In this document: piece after piece, positions 30,417 to 39,985 of the stretch
How positions within the stretch are numbered: the stretch's first letter is position 1
Layout of the letters: each line of letters begins with the position of its first letter
Source of the DNA: Mycoplana azooxidifex
GTDB taxonomy: Bacteria; Pseudomonadota; Alphaproteobacteria; Rhizobiales; Rhizobiaceae
DNA length: 64,000 bases
Assembly: GCF_014196765.1 (NCBI RefSeq)
Contig: NZ_JACIEE010000012.1
Coordinates: 105,627-169,626 of the forward strand
Reading direction: 5' to 3'
Position numbers and translations under genes: made by a program
The notes under the pieces: generated by a model
What the model was told of the DNA's origin: nothing
Databases searched by the model: none
Seen by the model: only the letters and a program-made list of their open reading frames with translations

Positions 30417-32935
30417 CCGAGGTCGTCGCCTTCCAGGATTTGAGCGCAGACGAGCGTGAAGCGCAGGAGCGGAAACTGCGCGAGATATGGCGGACGCCGT
30501 GCGGCTGGCGCTACTGGACTTCGGTCAACAACACCCAGATCGGCCTGTGGTACGGCGCCGCCGCCTTCATCTTCATGCTGTTTGCCGGCGTTCTGGCCCT
30601 GCTCGTCCGCGTCCAACTCGCCGTTCCGGAGAACGGATTTCTTTCCGCCGATCTCTTCAACCAGGCCTTCACCCTGCACGGCACGGTGATGATGTTCCTG
30701 TTCGCCGTGCCGATCTTCGAGGCGGTGGCCATCTTCCTCCTGCCGTCGATGCTGGGCGCGCGCGAACTTCCGTTTCCCAGGCTGTCCGCTTTCGGCTTCT
30801 GGAGCTTTGCGCTTGGCGGCGTCTTCGTGTGCGGCTCCATCTTCTTCAATGCTGCCCCGAATTCGGGCTGGTTCATGTATCCGCCGCTCGCCACCGATAA
30901 AGAATATTCCGGCATCGGCGCGGATATCTGGCTGCTCGGTCTGTCCTTCATCGAGGTAGCCTCCATCGCTGCCGCCGTCGAACTGATCGTGGGGATCATG
31001 AAGTGCCGGGCGCCGGGCATGCGCGTCAACATAATGCCGCTCTTTGCCTGGTATCTGCTGATCGTCGCCGGAATGATCCTGTTCGCCTTCCCGCCGCTGA
31101 TCGCCGGTGACATCCTTTTCGAGATGCAGCGGATGTTCAACTGGCCGTTCTTCGACGCCGAGCGCGGCGGCGACCCGCTGCTGTGGCAGCATCTCTTCTG
31201 GATCTTCGGCCATCCCGAAGTCTACATCATCTTCCTGCCTGCTATCGCGATCATGGCGATGATCGTGCCCACCTTCGCCCAGCGGCCGATCGTCGGCTAT
31301 TCCTGGATCGTGCTGGCAGCCGTCGGCACAGGCTTCCTCAGCTTCGGCCTCTGGGTGCATCACATGTTTGCCACGGGCCTGCCGCAGATCTCGCTCGCCT
31401 TCTTCTCGGCGGCGTCCGAGGCGGTCGCGATCCCGACGGGCGTGCAGATCTTCGTCTTCATCGCCACGCTTTTGGCCGGGCGCGTCATCTTCTCCGTGCC
31501 AATGCTGTTCGGGACAGGGGGGCTCGCCGTCTTCGTGATCGGCGGGCTGACAGGCGTCATGGTCGCACTCGTGCCCTTCGACTGGCAGGCGCACGACACC
31601 TATTTCGTTGTCGCCCACCTGCACTACGTGCTGATCGGCGGCATGCTGTTTCCGGTGGTCGCCGGCATCTACTACTACTATCCGCTCATCAACGCCCGAA
31701 AGCTGTCCGATCGTCTCGGCAAGATCGCCTTCTGGATCATGTTTGCCGGGTTCAACGTCGCGTTCTTCCCGATGCATCTGGTGGGCCTGCGCGGCATGCC
31801 CCGCCGGGTCTTCACCTATCCGGCCGATATCGGGTGGGACTGGTTCAACCTGGTCTCCACCGTCGGAGCCTTCGTCTTCGCCGCCGGCGTGGTCGTGGTG
31901 GTGATCGACGTCCTGCGTCCGAAGCACCGCCAGCCCAAGGAGCAGATCAATCCCTGGAATGCCGGCACGCTGGAATGGATCAGCGAGCCGGAGGAGAACT
32001 GGGGTGTGCGTTCCATCCCGATCATCACGAGCCGCTATCCGATCTGGGACCAACCCGACCTGCTCGAGGATATCAACGCGGGCCGCTACTACCTTCCGGA
32101 TGCGCAGGATGGCGCGCGCGAAACGCTGGTCACGTCCGTGCTGGATGCCCGCCCGATCCAATGCCTGCGCGTCGGCGGAACCTCGATCCTGACGATGGTC
32201 GCCGCTTTCTCGCTGGGCGGGGTCTTCATTGCCCTGACGTTCCATTGGTGGATCGTGACGATCTTCTGCGCGGTTCTGACGCTTGCCGCGATCGTCGCCT
32301 GGCTGTGGACGGCGACGGCCGAGATCCCCCGCGCGGAATTCCGCGACATCGGGCTCGGCAAGAAACTACCTCTCTACAATTCCGGACCGCGGTCCGTCGG
32401 CTGGTGGGGCATGTTCATCACCATGGCGGGCGACGGTACCGCCTATGCCAGCCTGATGTTCGGCTACTTCTTCTACTGGACCATCCACGAGGACTTCACG
32501 GCCGGCCATGCTGGGCCGGGGGTGGCGTGGCCGCTTCTGGCCGCCGGCCTGTTCACGCTCGCCTGGCTCGCCATGCTCCTGGCGCGCCGGGTCAACGCGA
32601 GCGACCGTCCCGGCATGACGCGCGCGGCGCTTCTGCTTTCTGCCGCGTTGACGTTGGCCGGGTGCCTGGCCGGGATTGCCGGGCCGCACCGGAGCGGGAT
32701 GGATCCGACGGCGCACGTCTATCCCGCCATTGTCTGGGTCGTTGCGATCTGGACCGTCGCTCACGGCGCAATCGGCATCGTCATGCAGGCCTACTGCCTT
32801 GCCCGCAGCCTCGCCGGTCGCATGAGCGCCCGTCACGACATGGACATGCACAACGTCGTGCTCTACTGGCATTTCCTCGTCATCACGGCCGTCACGTCGT
32901 TCGGCGTCGTCGGCCTGTTTCCGGCGGTGAGGTGA
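30413..32935 (+). CDS. coxN: Cytochrome c oxidase subunit I fused to subunit III-like domain
   Basis: Haem-copper oxidase of 840 residues. Subunit I ligands are all visible: His89 (LHGTVMMF) and His404 for the low-spin haem, His267 with Tyr271 in GHPEVY, His316-His317 (VHHMF) for CuB, and His402 for the high-spin haem. Glu269 marks an A1-type proton channel. From about residue 590 a second, shorter membrane region (SVGWWGMFITMAGDGTAYAS) resembles subunit III. It reduces O2 and pumps protons in the inner membrane. A CoxN-like I/III fusion; no separate coxC gene is present. Confidence 0.92.
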   Translation: MTEVVAFQDLSADEREAQERKLREIWRTPCGWRYWTSVNNTQIGLWYGAAAFIFMLFAGVLALLVRVQLAVPENGFLSADLFNQAFTLHGTVMMFLFAVPIFEAVAIFLLPSMLGARELPFPRLSAFGFWSFALGGVFVCGSIFFNAAPNSGWFMYPPLATDKEYSGIGADIWLLGLSFIEVASIAAAVELIVGIMKCRAPGMRVNIMPLFAWYLLIVAGMILFAFPPLIAGDILFEMQRMFNWPFFDAERGGDPLLWQHLFWIFGHPEVYIIFLPAIAIMAMIVPTFAQRPIVGYSWIVLAAVGTGFLSFGLWVHHMFATGLPQISLAFFSAASEAVAIPTGVQIFVFIATLLAGRVIFSVPMLFGTGGLAVFVIGGLTGVMVALVPFDWQAHDTYFVVAHLHYVLIGGMLFPVVAGIYYYYPLINARKLSDRLGKIAFWIMFAGFNVAFFPMHLVGLRGMPRRVFTYPADIGWDWFNLVSTVGAFVFAAGVVVVVIDVLRPKHRQPKEQINPWNAGTLEWISEPEENWGVRSIPIITSRYPIWDQPDLLEDINAGRYYLPDAQDGARETLVTSVLDARPIQCLRVGGTSILTMVAAFSLGGVFIALTFHWWIVTIFCAVLTLAAIVAWLWTATAEIPRAEFRDIGLGKKLPLYNSGPRSVGWWGMFITMAGDGTAYASLMFGYFFYWTIHEDFTAGHAGPGVAWPLLAAGLFTLAWLAMLLARRVNASDRPGMTRAALLLSAALTLAGCLAGIAGPHRSGMDPTAHVYPAIVWVVAIWTVAHGAIGIVMQAYCLARSLAGRMSARHDMDMHNVVLYWHFLVITAVTSFGVVGLFPAVR

Positions 32936-32939
32936 CGCA

Positions 32940-33320
32940 ATGCGCTTGCTGCCGAAGGAAGTCGAAAGCCTCTGGACGCTGTTCACCGGTCCGACGATCT
33001 GGGCGGTGCATTTCCTGGTCTGCTACGTTGCGGTTGCGATCTACTGCGAGAAAGCGCGCACAGGACCGTTCACCTTCGCGGAGATGCGCCTGGCGCTGGT
33101 TCTGGTGACGCTTCTGGCTCTGGCTGGCATCGTGCTGTCGGCCTGGCTCGCGTGGCGTCAATGGGGCTTCGGCAGCGGCGATCCTCCGCACGACGCACCG
33201 ACGCGCGAGGACCGCCTGCTCTTTCAGGGGTTTGCAACGCTGCTGCTGTCGGGGCTCAGCTTCGTCGCCGTCCTGTTCGTCGCCGTTCCGCTGGTCCTCA
33301 TCGAGGCGTGCCAGCCATGA
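32940..33320 (+). CDS. Cytochrome oxidase operon membrane protein (126 residues)
   Basis: Small integral membrane protein with three hydrophobic helices (IWAVHFLVCYVAVAIYC, LVLVTLLALAGIVLSAWLAW, TLLLSGLSFVAVLFVAVPLVLI). It starts five bases after coxN and overlaps the following CtaG-like gene by ATGA, so it is an operon member. Such proteins accompany rhizobial coxMN and are annotated as transmembrane or CoxO-like; a structural or assembly role is inferred from position only. Confidence 0.75.
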   Translation: MRLLPKEVESLWTLFTGPTIWAVHFLVCYVAVAIYCEKARTGPFTFAEMRLALVLVTLLALAGIVLSAWLAWRQWGFGSGDPPHDAPTREDRLLFQGFATLLLSGLSFVAVLFVAVPLVLIEACQP

Positions 33321-33955
33321 GGACGGTCGCGCTCGGCATGGGAGTCTTTCTGCTCACGATCGTGCCGCTCGTGCTGTTCGTCACGTTTGACGGCGGATCT
33401 TTCACGGTGCACATGATCCTGCACATGGGGATCGTCGCCGTCATTGCGCCGCTTCTCGCCTATGGCGTGCTCGGCACACGCCTCGATCCGTCGCAGCGGG
33501 TCGCGTGGATGACGCCGGTGCTGGCCTCCGTGATCGAGATGGTCGTGGTTTGGATCTGGCATGTTCCCGCCATCCGGGGACTGGCCGATGCCAGCCTGCA
33601 GGTCTCGATGGTCGAGCTTCTGAGTTTTCTCGTCGCGGGCCTGCTTCTGTGGGCCGTCTGCCTGCGGTCGGGCCCTGAAGGCGAGGGGCGGCTCGCCGGC
33701 ACGATCGGATTGCTCTTCACCTCCATCCACATGACCTTGCTCGGCGTACTGCTCGCGCTTGCGCCGCGTCCGCTCTATGGCACCGGCCAGGTCAGTTGCT
33801 TCGGCATTCCGCTTGCCGGCATTGCCGACCAGCAGATCGGGGGCGTGGTCATGCTCGCCGTCGGGGCGTTGTCCTATCTCGCCGGTGGCGTCGTCCTACT
33901 GTCGGGCCTGCTCCGTGAAGGAGACCCGATGGCACGAGGGGAGCCGCGATGCTGA
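33317..33955 (+). CDS. Cytochrome c oxidase assembly factor, CtaG/caa3 type
   Basis: Protein of 212 residues with about six transmembrane helices and the CtaG (caa3-type) pattern: FTVHMILHMGIVAVIAPLLA near the N-terminus with paired His residues, EMVVVWIWHVPAIRGLA, TSIHMTLLGVLLALAPRPLY and IADQQIGGVVM. Members help insert copper into subunit I or II. ATG overlaps the upstream stop (ATGA), and the 3' end overlaps the cytochrome gene by seven bases. Confidence 0.85.
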   Translation: MRTVALGMGVFLLTIVPLVLFVTFDGGSFTVHMILHMGIVAVIAPLLAYGVLGTRLDPSQRVAWMTPVLASVIEMVVVWIWHVPAIRGLADASLQVSMVELLSFLVAGLLLWAVCLRSGPEGEGRLAGTIGLLFTSIHMTLLGVLLALAPRPLYGTGQVSCFGIPLAGIADQQIGGVVMLAVGALSYLAGGVVLLSGLLREGDPMARGEPRC

Positions 33956-35034
33956 TCGGCTGGAAGCAGCTTGCCGGCCTCGTCGTCGGCATCGCCCTTA
34001 TAGGACTGGTCGTTGGCTGGTCCGGCGTCATCGGCGTGGAGGCCAGCACCGGGCATTGGAAGATCACTGACTGGTTGCTGCACGGGGCAATGCGTTCGTC
34101 CGTCCGGACCGCCGCGATCGGCACGGAGGTGCCGACCTTCAGCGAGAGCATGCTGCCGATGGCTGCAGGCCACTATGAAAGCGGTTGCGCCGTCTGCCAC
34201 GGTTCGCCGGCGATGCCGCCTCCGGCAAGCTTGCGCGGCATGCTGCCGGTGCCGCCCGATTTGAAGGACGTCATCCCCACCTGGACCGACGCCGAGCTTT
34301 TCCAGATCGTTCAGCACGGGGTGCGGTTCACCGGCATGCCTGCCTGGCCGGTGATGGAGCGCGAGGACGAGGTCTGGGCCATGGTGGCCTTCCTGCGACG
34401 TTATCCGGCGTTGGACGCAGAGAGTTACCGTCAACTTGCCGGCCATGCCGCCAGCCAGTCTGGCGATGCCTCGCGGGTGCTGGAGAGCTGCAACGGTTGC
34501 CATGCACCCGAGCGCCTCTACACTGACAGCCTCATTCCCCGCCTCGCCGGGCAAGGTCCGGCCTATCTGAGAGACAGTCTTGCGGCTTATGTGAATGGAA
34601 CGCGACCCAGCGGGGTGATGGCCGTCGCAGTCCAGTCGCTGTCGGATCGGGACCGGGAGGCGCTCGCCACCCATTTTGCATCGCAGACCGCCATACGGCT
34701 CGGCACCAAGGCAACTTCAGGACAGCTTGGCCGGGGAGAGCAGATAGCGCACTCCGGAGATTCCGAGCGCCGCGTGCCGGCATGCCATTCCTGCCACGAC
34801 CGGACGAATGCGAACCCCTCCTATCCCAGACTGAGCGGGCAGCCGGCCGCCTATCTTGTGGCCCAGCTCCGTCTTTTTTCAAGCGGGAAGCGCGGTGGCG
34901 GACCCTATCGCGCCGTGATGTCCCGGGTGGCAGTCAACCTCGCTGCAGACGACATGGCGGCTGTCGCGGCCTATTTTGCAACACGGGATCCGAACGCGGA
35001 ACTCCCCACCTATGCGGGCGGGGAGCGACGATAG
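33949..35034 (+). CDS. Membrane-anchored triheme cytochrome c
   Basis: Protein of 361 residues with an N-terminal membrane anchor (LAGLVVGIALIGLVVGWSGV) and three haem motifs: CAVCH (80-84), CNGCH (181-185) and CHSCH (279-283). The first domain resembles single-haem class I cytochromes, and the last two resemble a c4-type diheme module (AGQGPAYLRDSLAAYVNG, SGQPAAYLVAQLRLF). Likely electron donor to the oxidase encoded upstream, facing the periplasm. Last gene of the tightly overlapping five-gene operon. Confidence 0.9.
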   Translation: MLIGWKQLAGLVVGIALIGLVVGWSGVIGVEASTGHWKITDWLLHGAMRSSVRTAAIGTEVPTFSESMLPMAAGHYESGCAVCHGSPAMPPPASLRGMLPVPPDLKDVIPTWTDAELFQIVQHGVRFTGMPAWPVMEREDEVWAMVAFLRRYPALDAESYRQLAGHAASQSGDASRVLESCNGCHAPERLYTDSLIPRLAGQGPAYLRDSLAAYVNGTRPSGVMAVAVQSLSDRDREALATHFASQTAIRLGTKATSGQLGRGEQIAHSGDSERRVPACHSCHDRTNANPSYPRLSGQPAAYLVAQLRLFSSGKRGGGPYRAVMSRVAVNLAADDMAAVAAYFATRDPNAELPTYAGGERR

Positions 35035-35461
35035 TCCTGCCGCACGTGACAAGGCTACCCCGCGCTGCCGGGCTCGATGCCATCGTCCTCGCCTCGATGG
35101 ACGGTGCTGGTCCCTGGCGATCCCGACGTGGAAAAGGCCCCCGGCCGCGCCCATCTCTCGGTGGCCCGCTTCCAGTGCCGTTCGTGACCAAGCTCGCTCG
35201 TGAGCCGCTCTATCGCCGCCATCGTTTTCCTGCTGAATTCATTGTCCACGCCGTGTGGCGCCACCTGCCCTTTCCGTTCAGCCTACGAGTGATCTAGGAT
35301 ATGCTGGCTGCTCGCGGTATCATCGTCTCCCACCAACCGTGAGGGTCTGGGCAGAGAAATTCGGCAGGCATTTTGCAAACCACATCGTGGGCCAGCTTGG
35401 GGTGTACCACTGAAGAGTAGCGCGCCATGCGCGCCACACTTCAGTTCGTATTGACAGCCGA
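35035..35461. other. Region after the oxidase operon, no supported gene
   Basis: A minus-strand frame at 35055-35264 (MAAIERLTSELGHERHWKRA) has no assignable family and could be debris. Nothing else was recognised. Confidence 0.3.
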
Positions 35462-35610
35462 TCAGATTGCCATCTCCTGCCGTTTTTCGCCGCTTATGAT
35501 GGCTAGATCGAGGACCTTTTGGATATCAGCTGCATGAGGAAAACCCGGGTCCCCGAGAATGCCCGACGTAACCGCATCCGCGAAGCGCTGGTAGGTGGTC
35601 GGAACTACGC
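35462..35610 (-). pseudogene. C-terminal fragment of a Gfo/Idh/MocA family oxidoreductase
   Basis: The last 46 or so codons read VVPTTYQRFADAVTSGILGD, then PGFPHAADIQKVLDLAIISG, the usual C-terminus of sugar or inositol dehydrogenases of this family. The N-terminal 300 residues are missing; a stop codon lies just upstream in frame. Confidence 0.65.
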
Positions 35611-35634
35611 TGGCCCGACGTTTTTCTTAGCAGC

Positions 35635-35677
35635 CAACCCGTTATAAGGTTTTGGCAGAGACTTATAACGGCGGGTT
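35635..35677. promoter_or_regulatory. Imperfect long palindrome before the nucleotidyltransferase-fold gene
   Basis: CAACCCGTTATAAG on the left mirrors CTTATAACGGCGGGTTG on the right, with a two-base bulge. The inner 8-bp arms (35641-35648, 35662-35669) are perfect. Probably a repressor operator or hairpin of the following gene. Confidence 0.5.
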
Positions 35678-35732
35678 GAGATGAGCGAAGACGACGTCAT
35701 TCGCAGAAGGCGGGTGCGCTTCGAAGAGCGCG

Positions 35733-36857
35733 ATGGCCGAACTTGCCGCCCGAAGAGCTGCCGCACTCGAGAATGAGACGCCAATGATGAGAGAGATCGA
35801 CATCAGCTATCGAACGATGTTCGCGGAGTTGACGCAACGGACGCTCGATGGTCAATTCGTAGCGGACTTCCCCTTGGAGGGATGGTTCGTGACCGTGACC
35901 GTCAAAGATCGCGACTATTGGTATTTCGATCTCCCTACCCCCGAGGGCAAAGACAAGCGAAGCTACGTCGGTCCCGCAACCGAAGAAGCTATCACGGAAC
36001 GGGTGAAGGCCCACAAGGAAAACAAGGACAACATCCGGGAGCGGCGGCGCATGGTTAGCACGCTGCGACGTGCTGGGCTCCCCGGTCCTGATCCATTCGC
36101 GGGCGACGTCACGAAAGCCCTAGCTGACGCCGGATTGTTCCGGCTGCGGGCCGTCCTTATCGGGTCGGTGGCATTCAACACCTATGCGGGGATGCTCGGC
36201 ATCCGGCTGCCCTCGGCGGCAATGCAAACAGGCGACGCGGATTTCGCGCAGGACTTCGCAATCTCGGCCGGGGTTCAAGACAGCCTGCCACCGATCCTCG
36301 AAATCCTCCAGTCGGTCGATCCCGAATTCCGAGCGGTTCCCCACCAGGCGGACAGAGCCAAGGTGGTCGCCTTCGTGAAGGGCTACCAGGTGGAGTTTCT
36401 GACGGGAAACCGGGGATCGGATGAATATACGGGCAAGCCGTCGCCCATGCCGCCCTCTGCGGCGCGTCGGCGGAAAACCTGCGGTTCCTCGATTACCTGA
36501 TCTATGGGCCTGTCCGCACGGTGCTTCTCTTCCGTGAAGGCGTGAACGTCCTTGTCCCGGCTCCCGAGAGGTATGCCGTCCACAAGCTCATAGTGTCCTC
36601 GAGAAGGCTGGCAGATACGCTTGGACGCGTGAAAGCGGACAAAGACCTATCACAGGCCGCCTTGCTCTTTGAAGCCCTCGTAGAGACGCGCCACGGCGAC
36701 AAGTTGGCCGATGCTTGGGAGGAAGCATGGGAGCGAGGGGATCGTCAGCGGCCTATTGAGACTGCCCAAGAACGGGGTTAAAGCGCTCGGACGGGCACTC
36801 GGCCCCGATGTCGTGGAAAGCCTGCTAAAAGGCGACCCCGGTAATCCCCGGCATTGA
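35733..36857 (+). pseudogene. GSU2403-type nucleotidyltransferase-fold protein, two frameshifts
   Basis: The first 250 codons resemble the GSU2403 nucleotidyltransferase-fold family (IDISYRTMFAELTQRTLDGQ, AVLIGSVAFNTYAGMLGIRL, GDADFAQDFAISAGVQDSLP). After about 36440 the same protein continues in another frame (SAENLRFLDYLIYGPVRTVL, VLVPAPERYAVHKLIVSSRR), and after about 36745 in a third (LPKNGVKALGRALGPDVVES). Two single-base changes thus split it. The in-frame ATG at 35784 is an alternative start; a 31-codon ORF from 35681 overlaps in another frame. Possibly a toxin-like or defence-type nucleotidyltransferase when intact. Confidence 0.7.
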
Positions 36858-37590
36858 CACTCGGGTTGCATATTCGCCTGAGTGTCTTGTGCTTCGCCGG
36901 TATGCCTTGAGACCTTGATGAACGTTTCCATGCACATATCGTCAATATGGGCCCGCGCGTCCGCCAAGAAGCAAGACGCGCCGGATTTTTCTTTTTTCAG
37001 TCGTTTGCCTTTTCTGTCCGGGTAGCCGAACGAGGCGGAGCGGGACACGCCAAGCGCTTTGCACAGCGTCTCGGACGTCAGATTGCGGTCCGCAAGTCTG
37101 CCGTCGATCATCCGACGTGCGCGACTCAACAATGTCACGTCTACGGGGTCTGCGCCTCCCTCAAGCGGTCCCGGGTGGGCGCGAGACATGCGGCCACAAG
37201 GTTTCGCGTTGCCTCGACAACATACGGGTATCTCCGGCGACTCCAGAGCCGCCAGGGAGCCGTTGAGGATAATAAGGTAATGGGTCAATAGCTTGCCAAG
37301 CCCACCCTCGAGCTCAACGTCCAACATGTGATGGAGACCGGCAGTCGAGGCAAACAGATCATACGGGATGAAGAGCGTGAGCATCCCGTCATGACTGATT
37401 TCCTGTCGAGCGACATAGCGAGGCAATGCAATTGGGGTGCAGCAATCTTTGTTTCATGCCAATTGCCGATCCTTCGCGAACAAAACGGCAGGCTGACATA
37501 CCAATGATCAAGCGGGCAATCTTTCAAATGCCTCCGGTGGTGAGCACGCTTTCCACCGGGGAGCCCAGACTAGGCTCAGCATCCATTTCC
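36850..37590 (-). pseudogene. AraC family regulator remnant
   Basis: Pieces of one AraC-type protein in several frames: a start MDAEPSLGSPVESVLTTGG, then MPRYVARQEISHDGMLTLFI, GGLGKLLTHYLIILNGSLAA, VVEATRNLVAACLAPTRDRL and the first HTH RMIDGRLADRNLTSETLCKA ending LGVSRS. The second HTH is missing or scrambled. Clearly non-functional. Confidence 0.75.
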
Positions 37591-37715
37591 TTGGCGTGGA
37601 CTGTACTCCTTCAAGCATTCGGTGAATTATAGAGTGGGCGGTCTTGCATCCCGTCCGAATCGACGAATCTGGTCCACTCGCCTATATGTAGGGTTCAAAT
37701 CAGCTAGGAACGACA

Positions 37716-38920
37716 ATGATCGCGAATGAGAATGGCGAGGGTGTGGATCGCCGCGACTTCATGCTTGCATCGGCTGCCGCGATCGGCGCTGCAGCCGCGG
37801 TGATAGCGGGACCGGCGCAGGCACAAACAGCCAACGCACCCGCGAGCACAGAAACCAGTGCGAAGAAGGGAACCGTCTATACAGGTGATGTCATCGGAGG
37901 AAAAAAGGTCATAAGTTCGCTCGACGTGAACGAGCTGGAGGCCGGGCAGAAGCATCGTTTGTATTTTCAGGGCGTGGAGACGCCCACCGGGCAGCAGTGG
38001 TACGTGTCCGTGACGGTCGCCAGGGGTGCGAAGCCGGGCAAGCGTGTCGTTCTGACAAGCGGTGTGCATGGTGACGAGATGAGTTCCATCCATACCGTCC
38101 ATACCGTGATGAACCAGCTCGATCCGGCGAAGATGTCCGGCACCGTGATGGCCGTCACAGACATATCCCGCCCGGCCCTGGAAAGCATGCAACGCCGGTG
38201 GCCGAACCAGGGCAGAGGCATCGATCTGATCGACGGGAACCGGATATGGCCCGGAAATGAGAATGCCCCGGCGGCGCCAAGCCGCCATGCCGGGCTGCTG
38301 TTCAACCGGCTGCTGCGCCCGAACGCCGACGCCGCGATTGATTTCCACACCGGAACGACCGGATTCGAAGTCACTGCATTTAACATCGGCGAGATAGAAG
38401 GCCCGAGGTCAAGGCCATGCTGGATCTCTATCCCGTCAGTCAGATCCTCAATATGCCGAAAACCGCCTATCCCACCGTCCTGCACAATGCGTTCATAGAC
38501 GCGGGAATCCCGGCCATCGCACCGGAGATCGGCGCTGCGCGCGTCTTAAATCGCGAGATGGTCGCGCTGTTTGTAGAAGGCACGATGAACGTCCTCAAGC
38601 ATTATGGGATCGTTGACGGACCGATGGGCCGCACAGCCAAAGGCATGACGGTCTTTGTCGGCAACAGCGGATTCCCTGTGCTGGCCACCGCGGGTGGGAT
38701 CGTCGAACATCTGGTCAAACTCAACGACAAGGTCGTACCTGGACAAAAGGTGGCCATCCAGCGTAACAGCTTCGGCGAAGTGGTGGCGGAGTACACGACC
38801 GCAGTTGCCGGAGAGATATCGGGGCTGCGCAGCGATGCAATGTCCGAGCCCGGTAACCCGTTGGTATTCGTCCTTTTCAACAAGCCGACGCAAGACGGCG
38901 TTGAAACCTATCCCGAGTAG
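37716..38920 (+). pseudogene. Succinylglutamate desuccinylase/aspartoacylase (M14) family protein, frameshifted
   Basis: A Tat-type signal (DRRDFMLASAAAIGAAAAVI) precedes an M14-like zinc hydrolase: metal site in LTSGVHGDEMSSIH, then ISRPALESMQRRWPNQGRGI, LIDGNRIWPGNENAP and AAIDFHTGTTG. At about 38400 one base is missing (GGCCCGAGGTC); the rest continues in another frame as VKAMLDLYPVSQILNMPKTA to NKPTQDGVETYPE. Without the frameshift it would be a roughly 400-residue periplasmic deacylase. Isolated, with no operon partners. Confidence 0.75.
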
Positions 38921-39045
38921 GTTATCTGCCCGAGCGTTTTGAGAGCGAAGCCGACGAAGCTCGTCGACGTCTGGTGGCGGCAGCACCTGTTGTCGTCACA
39001 AAAGTGACGGGTGCTTTGCGCGAGGTGCACGTTTGGAGGACTATC

Positions 39046-39366
39046 ATGTTGGGACATCTGTCAGTCTTAGCAATCAGCGCCCTGATGCTTGCAAGCTTCG
39101 AGGTTGCCGCGTCTGACGTGTCGATCGGCGCGGGCAACCCCTATCCCGTCAGCGACTACACGTGCCAGGACGGCACGCGTCTGGCAGTGCGCCTCCTCGG
39201 TGATCGCGCTTCGGTATCTGTCAACGGCGCTACCGCGGTCGACCTCCTCTCCACGGGGCCAGACGGTACGACCTATTCGAACGCCCAGCATACGCTGACC
39301 ATCGTACAGGGGCGCCTATCATGGAGCGTTGGCCGAGCCGAACCGTCCGCATGCGCGGGCGGTTGA
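39046..39366 (+). CDS. MliC-like lysozyme-inhibitor domain protein
   Basis: Exported protein of 106 residues. Signal peptide MLGHLSVLAISALMLASFEV then AA. The mature part (YTCQDGTRLAVRLLGDRASV, SVNGATAVDLLST, TIVQGRLSWSVGRAEPSACA) matches the MliC/DUF fold that inhibits C-type lysozymes, with the two Cys likely bonded. The ATG at 39046 follows TTGGAGGA, far better than the upstream start. The only clearly intact gene in a stretch of remnants. Confidence 0.8.
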   Translation: MLGHLSVLAISALMLASFEVAASDVSIGAGNPYPVSDYTCQDGTRLAVRLLGDRASVSVNGATAVDLLSTGPDGTTYSNAQHTLTIVQGRLSWSVGRAEPSACAGG

Positions 39367-39541
39367 GGATCTCGGGCGGTCAAAAACATGGCAGGCAACT
39401 GACTCAAGGAGACGAAGGTAGTCCCCTTTGCCTGGGGTGTTCTCATTTCGCTCAAGCGTAGAACGTAATCGGGTAGGCGATCCCAAGCAGCGCATTTGTG
39501 CGCTGAGACTCATTTTCTTCGTGAATCATGCGAAGAGTCAT

Positions 39542-39735
39542 ATGAGCGATGCCAACCGCGGCTGGCCCGTCTCGGAGGCCGTCAAGTTTACCTGTTTGAT
39601 CGAGAAATACGATATCGCTGGGTTCGAAGAACCGTGCCACTTGTATGACGATGCGAGGATGATGGCGCAGGTCCGCGCTTCGACTTCTATTCCGATTGAT
39701 GCCGGGCAGAGCGAGGTGAGAAATCTCTTTGTCCC
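39542..39735 (+). pseudogene. Mandelate racemase/muconate cycloisomerase (enolase superfamily) fragment
   Basis: A short internal piece reads SDANRGWPVSEAVKFTCLIE, KYDIAGFEEPCHLYDDARMM and AQVRASTSIPIDAGQSEV, containing the metal-binding Asp (DANRGW) and Glu (FEEP) of the superfamily. Neither the N-terminal nor the C-terminal barrel half is present. Confidence 0.7.
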
Positions 39736-39985
39736 GCCCCAATCTAAACGATCCGCATTTCAGACCCACCTTCACCGCCTCAATGCCATGGCCGAATGGA
39801 AGGCCGTGGCTGGTTCGCTCACCTAGACTCTGCCACAGCCACATTCCTCCGACCAGCGTCACACAACGTGACAAGTCCGCTGATCCATCAGTCGGAATGT
39901 ATCGAAACTGTGCCTCGTGCGGGTAACGTCTGCGAATGCCCCCGCATCGGGATACGGGGGCAGATTCTCGTACGGCACAGCACCT

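Noticed and set aside
30170..32245. 691-codon minus-strand open frame opposite coxN
   Set aside because: Antisense shadow; Asp/Glu/His-rich with no domain, created by high GC.
31183..33108. 641-codon open frame overlapping coxN in another frame
   Set aside because: Arg/His-rich composition typical of an out-of-frame reading of a high-GC gene; coxN in this stretch contains all catalytic ligands.
39452..39874. Minus-strand 140-codon ORF opposite the enolase fragment
   Set aside because: The plus strand carries clear enolase-superfamily residues; the antisense frame has no recognisable features.
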